Origin: Actinokineospora alba
GTDB taxonomy: Bacteria > Actinomycetota > Actinomycetes > Mycobacteriales > Pseudonocardiaceae
NCBI RefSeq assembly: GCF_004362515.1
Contig: NZ_SNXU01000001.1
Coordinates: 4,216,001-4,280,000, forward strand
Length of the DNA stretch: 64,000 bases
Direction: 5' to 3'
The notes below the pieces were generated by a model. The model saw only the letters and a program-made list of their open reading frames with translations, made no database searches and was not told the DNA's origin. Numbering within the stretch: the stretch's first letter is position 1; every line of letters begins with the position of its first letter. Shown in pieces: positions 1-7,696 of this stretch. Both the position numbers and the translations under genes were made by a program.

Positions 1-17
1 CGGGCGCGGAGGGGACC

Positions 18-440
18 TTGCGGAACCAGCAGGACCAACCCCGAAGAATCGCGCTCGGCGTCGTCATCGGAGCCGCGGCCGCCGCGCTGTTCTACGAGGG
101 TCTGATCTCCGGCCCGGTGCTGCGCGCGCCCGCCGAGGCAGCGCCGCGGGTGGTCACCGACGAGGCCGACGAGGACCCGGCGGGCCGGGCGACGCCCCCG
201 GAGCAGACCGGCACCACCACGATGCTGAGCACGTCGACGTCGACCACCACAACCACGACGACGACCACGACAACGACGACCACCACCACCGCCCCCGGGT
301 CCACGACCACGGCCGTGTCGACGACGACCACCACGCCTAGGCCGAAGCCGACGACCACCACGCCCCGGGCGACAACGACCACCCAGCGTCCGACCACCAC
401 CACGACGAGGCCGGACGAGTGCTGGCTGTTCTGGTGCTGA
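18..440 (+). CDS. Thr-rich exported or membrane-anchored hypothetical protein
   Basis: The protein has 140 residues. It begins at a TTG preceded by a purine-rich ribosome binding site (GGAGGGG, about positions 8-14). Residues ~10-30 form one hydrophobic segment that could be a signal anchor or uncleaved signal peptide. Residues ~65-135 are almost only Thr with Ser, Pro and Arg, the kind of stalk that is often O-mannosylated in actinobacteria (family knowledge). The chain ends in a short Cys/Trp-containing tail (ECWLFWC), which suggests a disulphide or small capping motif. No catalytic domain is recognisable. It converges on the nei gene with only 4 bases between the two stop codons. Function unknown. 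Confidence 0.6.
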   Translation: MRNQQDQPRRIALGVVIGAAAAALFYEGLISGPVLRAPAEAAPRVVTDEADEDPAGRATPPEQTGTTTMLSTSTSTTTTTTTTTTTTTTTTAPGSTTTAVSTTTTTPRPKPTTTTPRATTTTQRPTTTTTRPDECWLFWC

Positions 441-444
441 CCGC

Positions 445-1242
445 TCAGCCGGTGGGTCCGGGCTGGCACTTCGGGCAGAAGTAGGCGACCCGCTCGCGCA
501 CCCCGGATCCCTGCGTCCCGGCCACCACCCGCGATCCGCAGCGCAGGCAGCCGGACCGGGTGCGGCCGTAGACCCACAGCCGCCGGTCCCGCCGAGGATC
601 CCCGGTGGTACACCGGTCCGGGGTCATTTTGTTGCGTTCCAACAGGTCTCGACTCAGCTGGACCGCGCGTTCGCTGTCCACATCGGACACGGGGGTCCAC
701 GGCGAGACGCCGAGCAGGTGGCAGATCTCGGCTTTGAACACGTTGCCTATCCCCGCCATGACCCGCTGGTCGAGCAGCGCGAGTCCGATCTCTCGCCCGG
801 GTTCGGCGGTCAGCCGGGCGAGCGCCTCGGCCGCGTGCGCGTCATCCCAAGCTGGGTCGAGGAGATCCGGGCCGAGGTGTGCGACCAGTCGGCTTTCCTC
901 GGCGGTGGGCACCAAAGCCATCTCGTGCAACAGGAACCCGACCGCCTGGTGCTCGTCAGTGGTGAACACGGCGCGGGCTTGGTGGGCGGGCCGCCGCCAG
1001 CGCGCGCCGCGTGGCTGGACCTGCCAGGTGCCGTCGAGACCGAGGTGGCTGTGCAGGCTGAGGTCGCGGTCGAAGCGGAGGAACAGGTGCTTGCCCACGG
1101 TGCGCGGCCCGAGGACGGTGCGCCCCTTGAGGTCCACAGTGGACAATCGAGGATGGCGGAGCTCGCCGGTGGTCAGGACGCGATCGGTCAACGCGGAGGC
1201 CAGTCGAGCCGCCGCCTGGTAGACGGTGTCGCCTTCAGGCAT
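445..1242 (-). CDS. nei: Fpg/Nei-family DNA glycosylase (endonuclease VIII-like)
   Basis: This 265-residue base-excision repair enzyme should remove oxidised bases and cut the abasic site. The mature N-terminus after Met is Pro-Glu-Gly-Asp, the Schiff-base proline and catalytic glutamate of the Fpg/Nei family; PEGD rather than PELP points to the Nei branch. A C-terminal zinc finger is visible at Cys232, Cys235, Cys256 and Cys259. The start is fixed by the PEGD motif, although the reading frame stays open well upstream. Its ATG overlaps the TGA of the LysE gene (ATGA), so it is the last gene of a three-gene minus-strand operon. Nei1 versus Nei2 subtype is not decided. Confidence 0.9.
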   Translation of the reverse strand: MPEGDTVYQAAARLASALTDRVLTTGELRHPRLSTVDLKGRTVLGPRTVGKHLFLRFDRDLSLHSHLGLDGTWQVQPRGARWRRPAHQARAVFTTDEHQAVGFLLHEMALVPTAEESRLVAHLGPDLLDPAWDDAHAAEALARLTAEPGREIGLALLDQRVMAGIGNVFKAEICHLLGVSPWTPVSDVDSERAVQLSRDLLERNKMTPDRCTTGDPRRDRRLWVYGRTRSGCLRCGSRVVAGTQGSGVRERVAYFCPKCQPGPTG

Positions 1243-1856
1243 CAGCGCCCGCCCAAAGCGACCTTCAACCCGAAGGCGAGCAGCACGCTCGCCGCCACCC
1301 GCTCGGTCACCCGACGCAGCGCAGGCCTGGTCAGTGCGGTGCGCGCCCGGCCGCCGAACCAGATGAGCCCCGCCTGCCACAGCAGGCCCAGCCCGACATG
1401 GATCGCCACCAGCAGCGCCGCCCAGGCCGCGCTCGCGCTGCTCGCGGGCACGAACTGGGGGAGCAGGCTCACGTAGAACACGCCGATCTTGGGGTTGAGC
1501 AGGTTCGTCATCAGCCCGGTGCGGAACGCGCCGGATACCGGGACGAATGCCTCGGGTTCCTCTCGGCGCCGCCAAGACCGCCAGAGTCCGGACGCGCCGA
1601 GCCATAGCAAATAGGCCGCACCCGCGTAGCGGACGATGTCGTAGGCGAGGGGAGAGGCCGCCAGCAGCGCGGTGAGACCGGCGATGCTCGCCGTGCCCCA
1701 CACCACGCAGCCCGCGGTGATCCCCATTCCCACGGCGAACCCGGCCCGACGGCCGCCGGACAGGACCGACCGCAGGATCAGCAGGGTGTCGAGGCCCGGC
1801 GTGATGGTCAGCAGGAACGCGGCCAGGGCGTAGCCGAGGAGGGCGGCCGAGCTCAT
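1242..1856 (-). CDS. LysE-family amino acid/metabolite exporter
   Basis: This is a 204-residue integral membrane protein with about six hydrophobic segments. It has the N-terminal signature of the LysE/RhtB family (a TPGLD-like motif near residue 20) and a usual length for it. Known members export lysine, arginine, threonine or homoserine lactones; the substrate here cannot be read from sequence. It sits between the ParA-like ATPase and nei with 4-bp ATGA overlaps on both sides, so the three are almost certainly co-transcribed. The functional link among them is not obvious. Confidence 0.85.
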   Translation of the reverse strand: MSSAALLGYALAAFLLTITPGLDTLLILRSVLSGGRRAGFAVGMGITAGCVVWGTASIAGLTALLAASPLAYDIVRYAGAAYLLWLGASGLWRSWRRREEPEAFVPVSGAFRTGLMTNLLNPKIGVFYVSLLPQFVPASSASAAWAALLVAIHVGLGLLWQAGLIWFGGRARTALTRPALRRVTERVAASVLLAFGLKVALGGR

Positions 1857-2698
1857 TCGGTGACCGCCTCGGCCTCATCGGTCGGCCAGGTGACGGCGTT
1901 GTGCCTGCCTCGGCTTCCAGTGCGCAGGACGCGCGCGAGCAGGAGGTTGAACGCCAAGGACACCTCCCGCGCCCCCGGCGTCTGCCACTGGTGGATCGGC
2001 ATGCACGCGCCCTGTGCCTGCTGGACCGCGAGCCGGTCGGGCAGGGCGACCGGCATGACCAGCCTGCCGAAGCTCTCACGAAGCTCCTGGATGCGGAACT
2101 GGTGCTCGTAGGAGTGCGTGCGGACCTTGTTGACCACCACGCCCAGCGCGACCAGGTTCGCGTTGTGCTCGTCGCGGGTGTTCTCCACCGCCTCGAACGC
2201 GCGCTGCGCGCCCGCGACCGCGTACATGGTCGGTTCGGTGACCAGCAGCGCGCCCTGGGCCGCGACCAGCGCGGAGCGGGTCAGCCTGCCCAGCGACGGC
2301 GGGCAGTCCATCAGCACCAGCTGGTAGGGCAGCTCGCCGTCGGCCAGCAGGTGCCGCAGCTCGGCGAGCGCCCGCCCGAGCTTCTCCAGCCTCCGGGCCC
2401 CCGGATCAGGTTCGTTGAGGGTCTCGAGTTCCTCCGAACCGACCATGACGTCGACCTCGCCGTCCCAGGAACTCGGCGCGATCGCGGCCTTGAGGACCGA
2501 CGCCGTCGGGTTCTCCAGGACGTCGGCGAGTGTCGCCTCGGTCTCGTCCGGGTCGAGTGTCTGTGTCGCGTTGCACTGTGGGTCTAGGTCGACCACCAGC
2601 GTGCGGGCCCCGCGCCGCAGCGCGGCCGATGCGAGGCCGAGCACGACCGTGGTCTTCCCCACGCCGCCTTTGAGGCTGAGCACTGCCACCGTTTGCAC
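1853..2698 (-). CDS. ParA/MinD-type P-loop ATPase (orphan)
   Basis: The 281-residue protein starts at GTG and carries the deviant Walker A motif KGGVGKTT at residues 10-17, then DLDPQ (Walker A') and a DCPP-type Walker B region, as in ParA/Soj ATPases. Such ATPases dimerise with ATP on DNA and move or position cargo. No parB gene or parS site is evident nearby, so it is an orphan rather than the chromosomal Soj. The start was chosen because GTG 2698 lies directly before the ATPase fold and 7 bases after a TAAGGT -10 box (2711-2706 on the minus strand), which fits a leaderless mRNA. It overlaps lysE downstream. Confidence 0.82.
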   Translation of the reverse strand: MQTVAVLSLKGGVGKTTVVLGLASAALRRGARTLVVDLDPQCNATQTLDPDETEATLADVLENPTASVLKAAIAPSSWDGEVDVMVGSEELETLNEPDPGARRLEKLGRALAELRHLLADGELPYQLVLMDCPPSLGRLTRSALVAAQGALLVTEPTMYAVAGAQRAFEAVENTRDEHNANLVALGVVVNKVRTHSYEHQFRIQELRESFGRLVMPVALPDRLAVQQAQGACMPIHQWQTPGAREVSLAFNLLLARVLRTGSRGRHNAVTWPTDEAEAVTE

Positions 2699-2705
2699 GC
2701 CCTGA

Positions 2706-2724
2706 ACCTTAGAGTCTCTAGAGT
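2706..2724. promoter_or_regulatory. Divergent overlapping -10 elements, probably leaderless
   Basis: Only 34 bases separate the ParA-like gene (minus) from the methyltransferase gene (plus). On the minus strand TAAGGT lies at 2711-2706, 7 nt before GTG 2698. On the plus strand TAGAGT lies at 2719-2724, 8 nt before ATG 2733, with another TAGAGT at 2710-2715. Neither gene has a convincing Shine-Dalgarno sequence, so both messages probably begin at or next to the start codon. The two -10 boxes practically abut, so the promoters should compete for polymerase. This is inference from motif and spacing. Confidence 0.55.
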
Positions 2725-2732
2725 TCAATCTC

Positions 2733-3458
2733 ATGCGACCGGATGCCGTACGCCGTGTGCTCGACCTCGAGCTGACCGCTGCCCGCGAGCGGCGCGGCGG
2801 CCTAGCGCCGAGGGTGGTCGATGTCGGAGGCGGCAGCGGGGTGTTCGCCGTGCCCATGGCGGCCGCGGGCTGCGACGTCACCGTCGTCGAGCCGAGCCCC
2901 AATGCCCTGGCCACGCTGCAGCGCCGGGCCCAGGAGGCCGGGGTGGCCGACCGGATCACCGCCGTGCAGGGCGACAGCGATGCCCTTGACCAGCTGGTGG
3001 AGCCCGGTTCGGCCGAAATGGTCCTGGCCCACGGGCTGCTCGAGGTCGTCGATGATCCCAAGGTGACCGTCGCCGCCATGGCCGCCGTCGTGGCCCCGGG
3101 CGGCGTGCTGTCCGTGCTGGTCGCGAACAGGTTCGCGGCGATCCTGCACCGTGCGATCTCCGGCAAGCTCGTCGACGCCCGCGCCCTGCTCGACGACCCG
3201 GCCGGGGCGATCAGCGGCCCGACCGAGGCGCTGCTGCGCCGCTTCGACACCGAGGGCCTGCGCACCCTGATCAGTGACGCGGGACTCACTGTCGAACTGG
3301 TCCAGGGCTACGGCGTCGTCGCCGACCTGGTGCCCGGCTCGGTCCTGGAGAGCAACCCGGGCGCCCAGGAGGCGCTCGCCCAGCTGGAGCTGGTGGCCGC
3401 CACGACACCGCCGCTGCGCGACGTGGCGACTCGCCTGCACGCCATCGCCAGGCGCTGA
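2733..3458 (+). CDS. Class I SAM-dependent methyltransferase
   Basis: The 241-residue protein has the Rossmann glycine motif VDVGGGSG at residues 29-36, an acidic strand-2 end (VVEPS, where the ribose of SAM would bind) and the usual strand-4 segment. The general layout resembles SmtA/CmoM-like enzymes, which act on tRNA or small molecules, but the substrate cannot be assigned. It starts 8 nt after a TAGAGT -10 box, so it may be leaderless. The polymerase IV gene follows 30 bases later on the same strand, so co-transcription is likely. Confidence 0.8.
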   Translation: MRPDAVRRVLDLELTAARERRGGLAPRVVDVGGGSGVFAVPMAAAGCDVTVVEPSPNALATLQRRAQEAGVADRITAVQGDSDALDQLVEPGSAEMVLAHGLLEVVDDPKVTVAAMAAVVAPGGVLSVLVANRFAAILHRAISGKLVDARALLDDPAGAISGPTEALLRRFDTEGLRTLISDAGLTVELVQGYGVVADLVPGSVLESNPGAQEALAQLELVAATTPPLRDVATRLHAIARR

Positions 3459-3488
3459 CTGTCGGCTCCCTGTGGTTGGCTCAGGGCC

Positions 3489-4766
3489 ATGGGGAGAAGC
3501 GGCGACCTGCCCAGGGGGCTGGTCGAGAGATTCAAGGCGCGCGATGGGGAGTGGCCGGACGACACCGGCTGCCCGATGCTGCACGCCGATATGGACGCCT
3601 TCTACGCCTCGGTGGAGATCCGCAGGCGGCCGGAACTGCGTGACCGGCCGGTCATCGTCGGCGGGGTGGGCGCCCGGGGTGTGGTGTCGGCGGCCAACTA
3701 CATCGCCCGCACCTTCGGGGTGCGCTCGGCCATGCCGACCGGCCAGGCCCGCAGGCTGTGTCCGCAGGCGGTGTTCCTGCCGCCGAGCTTCGACCTCTAC
3801 CAGGAGGTCTCCACCGGGGTGCTGGCGATCTTCCGCGACCTCACCCCACTGGTCGAGCCGCTGAGCCTGGACGAGGCGTTCCTGGATGTCTCGGGTTCGC
3901 TGCGCAGGCTGCGCACCACTCCCGCCGCCCTGGGTGCGGAGATCCGCCGCCGCGTCCAGGAGGAGTTCGGCATCACCTGCTCGGTCGGCGTCGGCCCGAC
4001 GAAGTTCGTCGCGAAACTCGCGTCGGGCCTCGCCAAACCCGACGGCATGCTTGTAGTCCCACGCGACCAGGTCACCGAGTTCCTACACCCGCTGCCCGTC
4101 TCGGCGCTGTGGGGAGTCGGGAAGAAGACAGCGGAACGCCTCTTCGACGTCGGCCTGGAAGCGGTCTCGGACGTCGCCGCCACCCCACTCCCGCGCCTGA
4201 AGCGCATGCTGGGCGTGGCCCTCGCCGAACACCTCCACGCCCTGGCGAACGGCCACGACAGCCGCGCGGTGGTGGCGGAAACAGCGGAGAAGTCAGTCGG
4301 CGCCGAGGAAACCTTCGAAACCGACCACTGGGACCGCGACCTGCTCAAACGCGAACTCCTCCGCCTCTCCGAACGCACCGTGGCCACCCTGCGCGCACGC
4401 GGCCTGCGCGGCAGAACGGTCTCGATCAAGGTCCGCTACGCCGACTTCACCACGATCACCCGATCCCGCACCCTCCCCGTCCCAACAGACGTCACGCGCG
4501 AGGTCTACCAAACCGCCTGCAAACTCCTAGACGAACAGACCCCACCGGGCGCGGTCCGGCTCATCGGGGTCCGGATGGAACAGCTCGGACAGGGCGAGGG
4601 CGGCCAACTGCTGCTGGACACCCCGGAACAGGGCTGGCGGGAGGCCGAACAGGCGGCGGACAAGGCCCGTTCGAAGTTCGGCACGGCAGCCGTTCGCCCA
4701 GCCGCCTTACTGGGCGCAAGACCGGAGCGGGCAGGCGCCACGGAACCCAAACCCGCCAAGTCCTAG
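3489..4766 (+). CDS. dinB: DNA polymerase IV (Y-family translesion polymerase)
   Basis: This 425-residue Y-family polymerase replicates across damaged bases. The catalytic acidic residues are visible: Asp34 in the DMDAFYASVE motif and the Asp-Glu pair in SLDEAFLDV near residue 126. The order palm, fingers, thumb (helix-hairpin-helix near GVGKKTAERL) and C-terminal little-finger domain is intact, and the length is normal or slightly long. I see no clear beta-clamp binding peptide at the extreme C-terminus. No LexA box is seen directly upstream, so SOS control is not supported here; expression probably comes from the methyltransferase promoter. Confidence 0.95.
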   Translation: MGRSGDLPRGLVERFKARDGEWPDDTGCPMLHADMDAFYASVEIRRRPELRDRPVIVGGVGARGVVSAANYIARTFGVRSAMPTGQARRLCPQAVFLPPSFDLYQEVSTGVLAIFRDLTPLVEPLSLDEAFLDVSGSLRRLRTTPAALGAEIRRRVQEEFGITCSVGVGPTKFVAKLASGLAKPDGMLVVPRDQVTEFLHPLPVSALWGVGKKTAERLFDVGLEAVSDVAATPLPRLKRMLGVALAEHLHALANGHDSRAVVAETAEKSVGAEETFETDHWDRDLLKRELLRLSERTVATLRARGLRGRTVSIKVRYADFTTITRSRTLPVPTDVTREVYQTACKLLDEQTPPGAVRLIGVRMEQLGQGEGGQLLLDTPEQGWREAEQAADKARSKFGTAAVRPAALLGARPERAGATEPKPAKS

Positions 4767-4911
4767 ATAGACCACCCCGATTCGCGACCAGTGGTCCCAG
4801 CGCACGGCAGAGCGGGGCCTGGGTGGCTGGGGGTTGCGAGGCGCCAGGGTGCCCAAGGGTGCGGACGATGCCGAGTTGCCGAGGGTGCCGGGCGAGCCGG
4901 GCGAACCAAAG

Positions 4912-5166
4912 GTGCCAGGCGTGCCGGGCGTGCCGGGCGTGCCGGGCGTGCCGGGCGTGCCGGGCGTGCCGGGCGTGCCGGGCGTGCCGGGCGTGCCGGG
5001 CGTGCCGGGCGTGCCGGGCGTGCCGGGCGTGCCGGGCGCCGGGCGAGCCAAGGGTGCCGGGCGAGCCAAGGGTGCCGGGCGAGCCAAGGGTGCCGGGCGA
5101 GCCAAGGGTGCCGGGCGAGCCAAGGGTGCCGGGCGAGCCAAGGGTGCCGAAAAAGCCGTGGGTGCC
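4912..5166. repeat. Two-phase tandem repeat array (9 bp then 18 bp units)
   Basis: One degenerate and thirteen perfect copies of the 9-mer GTGCCGGGC run from 4912 to 5037. Six perfect copies of the 18-mer GGGCGAGCCAAGGGTGCC follow at 5041-5148, then diverged units to 5166. The 18-mer looks like a doubled, mutated 9-mer. Because units are multiples of 3, several frames on both strands stay open and encode collagen-like GVP, GTP or GEP repeats; a 124-codon frame from TTG 4834 is the best candidate. No frame has a convincing domain or start, so I treat the array as non-coding DNA between the convergent dinB and sirtuin genes. Confidence 0.9.
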
Positions 5167-5229
5167 GACATGCCAAGGGTGCCAGCACGACAACCACCAC
5201 CCCCCTAATCGCAATGGGCCAATACCAAC

Positions 5230-5369
5230 GGCCTGTTTGGGTGGTTCGCCTTGATTCGGGGGAAATGGGGCTAAACTCGCGGTGCGGGTGGGCTTTACGT
5301 GCCCCGCCTTTTGACCCGCACAGCCCCATTTCGAGGGGTCCCCGAATCAAGGCGAACCACCCAAACAGG
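5230..5369. repeat. Nested palindromic element, copy 1
   Basis: The outer arms 5230-5260 and 5339-5369 are perfect 31 bp inverted repeats. Inside, 5261-5271 pairs perfectly with 5321-5331, 5281-5288 with 5313-5320, and a small apical hairpin GGGC/GCCC is possible (5289-5292 with 5300-5303). CTAAACTCGC at 5270-5279 is also found at the same place in copy 2 (11629-11770). The outer arms are identical in both copies while the inner stems differ and stay paired. It lies 67 bases from the 3' end of the minus-strand sirtuin gene. Possible roles are a bidirectional terminator, a structured RNA or a non-autonomous mobile element; none is proven. Confidence 0.9.
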
Positions 5370-5435
5370 CACCCACAGCGCAGCCGGCCGGCCCACAGCC
5401 GTACCCGGCACCCGCCCAACATGCCCGAGCAAAGC

Positions 5436-6170
5436 TCAGACAAGCTCAGGCAGCACCACAGACAACGATCCCCGCACCACAGCCGAAGCCATCCCGTCAT
5501 AAGGCGTCGGCGACGCGTTGCACAAAACCACGACCGCCCCAGCCCGAGCCGCCAACCCCACCAACCCGGCAGCAGGCTGCACAGTCAACGAACTTCCCAC
5601 TGCCATCAACAGATCCGCCGACTCCACCACCGCCCGCGCCTCATCCAGCACCGCCCGGTCCAACGCCTGCCCGAACGACACCGTCGCCGACTTGAGAATC
5701 CCGCCGCACCGCAAGCAAGGCGGATCAACCTCTCCCGCCGCCACCCGCTCCAGCGCCTCCCGCATCGGCCGCACTTCGGCGCACGACAGGCACACCGTGT
5801 CGAAAATCGTCCCGTGCAACTCGATGACCCGACTCGACCCGGCGCGCTGGTGGAGTCGATCGATGTTCTGGGTCACGATCGCGGCCAGCCGTCCACCACG
5901 CTCCAGCCGCACTAGCGCCAGATGCGCCGCGTTGGGCTCCGCAGTCCACGCTGGGTGTACCCGCCGGGCCAGCCAGGTCTGTGCGCGCAGCGCCGGATCT
6001 CGTTGGTATTCGCGGAGATTCGACATCCGCTGGGCGTCCGGGTTCTTCGTCCAGAGGCCGTCGGGTCCGCGGAAGTCCGGGATGCCCGAGTCGGTCGAGA
6101 TGCCCGCCCCGGACAGCACGACGATCCGACCCGCCTTCGCGATCAGCTCGCGCGCCTGTTCGGTGCCCAC
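5436..6170 (-). CDS. cobB: Sir2-family NAD-dependent protein deacylase
   Basis: This 244-residue sirtuin should remove acyl groups from lysine residues using NAD. The NAD-binding motif GAGISTDSGIPDFRG is near the N-terminus, followed by TQNIDRLHQRAGS and the catalytic histidine in ELHGTI. A zinc site is formed by two Cys-x-x-Cys pairs (CLSC and CLRC). Length and domain order are typical of bacterial class II/III sirtuins. It is a single minus-strand gene starting at GTG 6170 with only a weak ribosome binding site. Its 3' end faces dinB across the repeat array and palindrome. Confidence 0.93.
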   Translation of the reverse strand: MGTEQARELIAKAGRIVVLSGAGISTDSGIPDFRGPDGLWTKNPDAQRMSNLREYQRDPALRAQTWLARRVHPAWTAEPNAAHLALVRLERGGRLAAIVTQNIDRLHQRAGSSRVIELHGTIFDTVCLSCAEVRPMREALERVAAGEVDPPCLRCGGILKSATVSFGQALDRAVLDEARAVVESADLLMAVGSSLTVQPAAGLVGLAARAGAVVVLCNASPTPYDGMASAVVRGSLSVVLPELV

Positions 6171-6357
6171 CTGACGATGATGTCACGGGAATACCTGACG
6201 ATCGCGGACCGCGATTCGGGAATGAAGGCCATTTATCCGGCCACTGACCGAAAATGACAAAGAACCGCGCCCGCTTTTCTCGGCCCTATCGCCTGTTCCG
6301 TGGCATGCCGCATCATTGCCGCGGCCTTTGCCGAATAGTCTTGGGAGGGGATCATCC

Positions 6358-7563
6358 GTGAGAATCACCCGGCGTCGATCGGCGATCATCGGTGTGCTCG
6401 TGGCTATCGGAGCGGCGGTGACGCCGAGCGCCCAGGCCGAGTTGCTGGGGATCGCGGTCCCGGTCGACATGGGTTCCACCCAGCTCGGACGCAACGCCTG
6501 GGTCACCGATTACGGCGACAGCGGCGTGGTGATCGGGCAGAGCGGCACCGGGCCGGGTGAGACCGACGTGCGGGGCGCGACCTGGAAGAACGGCAAGGTC
6601 ACCGATCTCGGCCCCGGCGCCAACCCGCTCGCGGTCAACGGCACCGACGTGGTCGTCGGCTACCAAGGCGACTGGAGCGACAAGACCGCCCGGCTGTGGC
6701 GTCCCGACGGCACGTCGGTCGACTTGGCTCCGGCGGGCGAAGACTCTGTCGCCGTGGCGGTCAATGACCGCGGTGAGGCGCTCGTGTCGTCGGGCGCGGC
6801 CATCGGTGTCTGGCGGCCGAGCGGCGGCTTCACTCCGCTGGCGGTGCCGGGCACCCCTAAACCGCTCGGGCACCTGCCGCAGTACCGCCGGGGTGACATC
6901 AACAACCTCGGACAGGTCGCCTTGACCGCCAAGGACGGCGGCCAGGCCTACGCGGTGCGCTGCGACCCCGCCGGGTGCGTTCGCCTGCCGAACCCCGCCG
7001 GCCTGTCGATCAACGAAGCCGAAGTGCGCGGGATGAACGACGCCGGCCAGATCGCGGGTGTCATCGAGATCCGGCCGACCTCCGGCAATCCGAACTTCAC
7101 CGAGTGGCGCGCGGTGCTGTGGCAGGGCGATGAGGTCGTGCTCCTGGACACCCTCGGCGGCGTGGACAGCGGCGTCGCCGGAGGCGAGCACGCGATCAAC
7201 GAGCGCGGCGAGATCATCGGCCGGGCCCGCACGTCCGGCGGCCCAAGCAAGGCGGTCGTGTGGCGCGGACTTCGCCCGGTGGTCATCGGCGACACCGGGA
7301 CCAGCCCGTCGGCGATCAACGACAACGGCGACATCGTCGGCACCACCAGCGCGTTCGGCGGTTCGGGTTTCCTGCTCCGCGCGGGGAAGATGACGACACT
7401 TCCCGCGTTGCTCCTGGTCACCCCATACCAAGGCCCGACGTCGGTGGCGGTCACCGGGATCACCGACTCGGGCCTGATCGTCGGCACCTGTTCCCGGCCC
7501 ATCGCGCCGTATCCGTACTACGCGGGCCATCTGCACCGCGCCACCCGGTGGACCCTGCTCTGA
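6358..7563 (+). CDS. Exported HAF-repeat-like (beta-propeller type) protein
   Basis: The 401-residue protein starts at GTG 6358 after a good ribosome binding site (GGGAGGGG). It has a signal peptide: Arg-rich start, hydrophobic core and an AQA-type cleavage region near residue 25. The rest consists of repeats of about 45-55 residues containing phrases such as AVNDRG, INERGEIIGRA and INDNGDIVGTT, the pattern of HAF-repeat extracellular proteins, which probably fold as a beta-propeller. No catalytic residues are evident. Two Cys in the middle could form a disulphide. Likely role is extracellular binding; substrate unknown. Confidence 0.7.
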   Translation: MRITRRRSAIIGVLVAIGAAVTPSAQAELLGIAVPVDMGSTQLGRNAWVTDYGDSGVVIGQSGTGPGETDVRGATWKNGKVTDLGPGANPLAVNGTDVVVGYQGDWSDKTARLWRPDGTSVDLAPAGEDSVAVAVNDRGEALVSSGAAIGVWRPSGGFTPLAVPGTPKPLGHLPQYRRGDINNLGQVALTAKDGGQAYAVRCDPAGCVRLPNPAGLSINEAEVRGMNDAGQIAGVIEIRPTSGNPNFTEWRAVLWQGDEVVLLDTLGGVDSGVAGGEHAINERGEIIGRARTSGGPSKAVVWRGLRPVVIGDTGTSPSAINDNGDIVGTTSAFGGSGFLLRAGKMTTLPALLLVTPYQGPTSVAVTGITDSGLIVGTCSRPIAPYPYYAGHLHRATRWTLL

Positions 7564-7647
7564 GCCACCCCGACGACGAACCCCTATCCCGCACTGATCA
7601 TCTCGCGCACGGCACTCGTTCGCCCCGAAAACACCACGACGACGCGC

Positions 7648-7688
7648 ACCTCCGGTAATCAACTCGCTACGCCGAGATCACCGGAGGT
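7648..7688 (+). promoter_or_regulatory. Hairpin that can mask the ribosome binding site of the next gene
   Basis: ACCTCCGGT (7648-7656) is perfectly complementary to ACCGGAGGT (7680-7688). The second arm contains the GGAGG ribosome binding site of the secreted protein that starts at ATG 7697. An inner CTCG/CGAG pairing is possible in the 23-nt loop. A 9-bp GC-rich stem would hide the site unless opened by a ribosome, protein, ligand or temperature. Seen directly: the complementarity. Inferred: translational control. Confidence 0.5.
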
Positions 7689-7696
7689 AGCAGCTG

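Noticed and set aside
1853..2698. Chromosomal parA (soj)
   Set aside because: No parB, parS or origin genes are nearby, and neighbours are lysE and nei; it is treated as an orphan ParA-like ATPase.
3459..3488. SOS box before DNA polymerase IV
   Set aside because: No CGAAC-N4-GTTCG-like sequence is present in the short gap to the upstream gene.
4834..5208. Collagen-like GVP/GAGRAK protein of 124 residues
   Set aside because: The frame is kept open by repeats whose units are multiples of 3; other frames are equally open, and there is no domain or signal peptide. Kept only as a repeat.
5230..5369. Insertion sequence with terminal inverted repeats
   Set aside because: Only ~140 bp with no transposase gene and no visible target duplication; reported as a palindromic element instead. 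A MITE origin remains possible.
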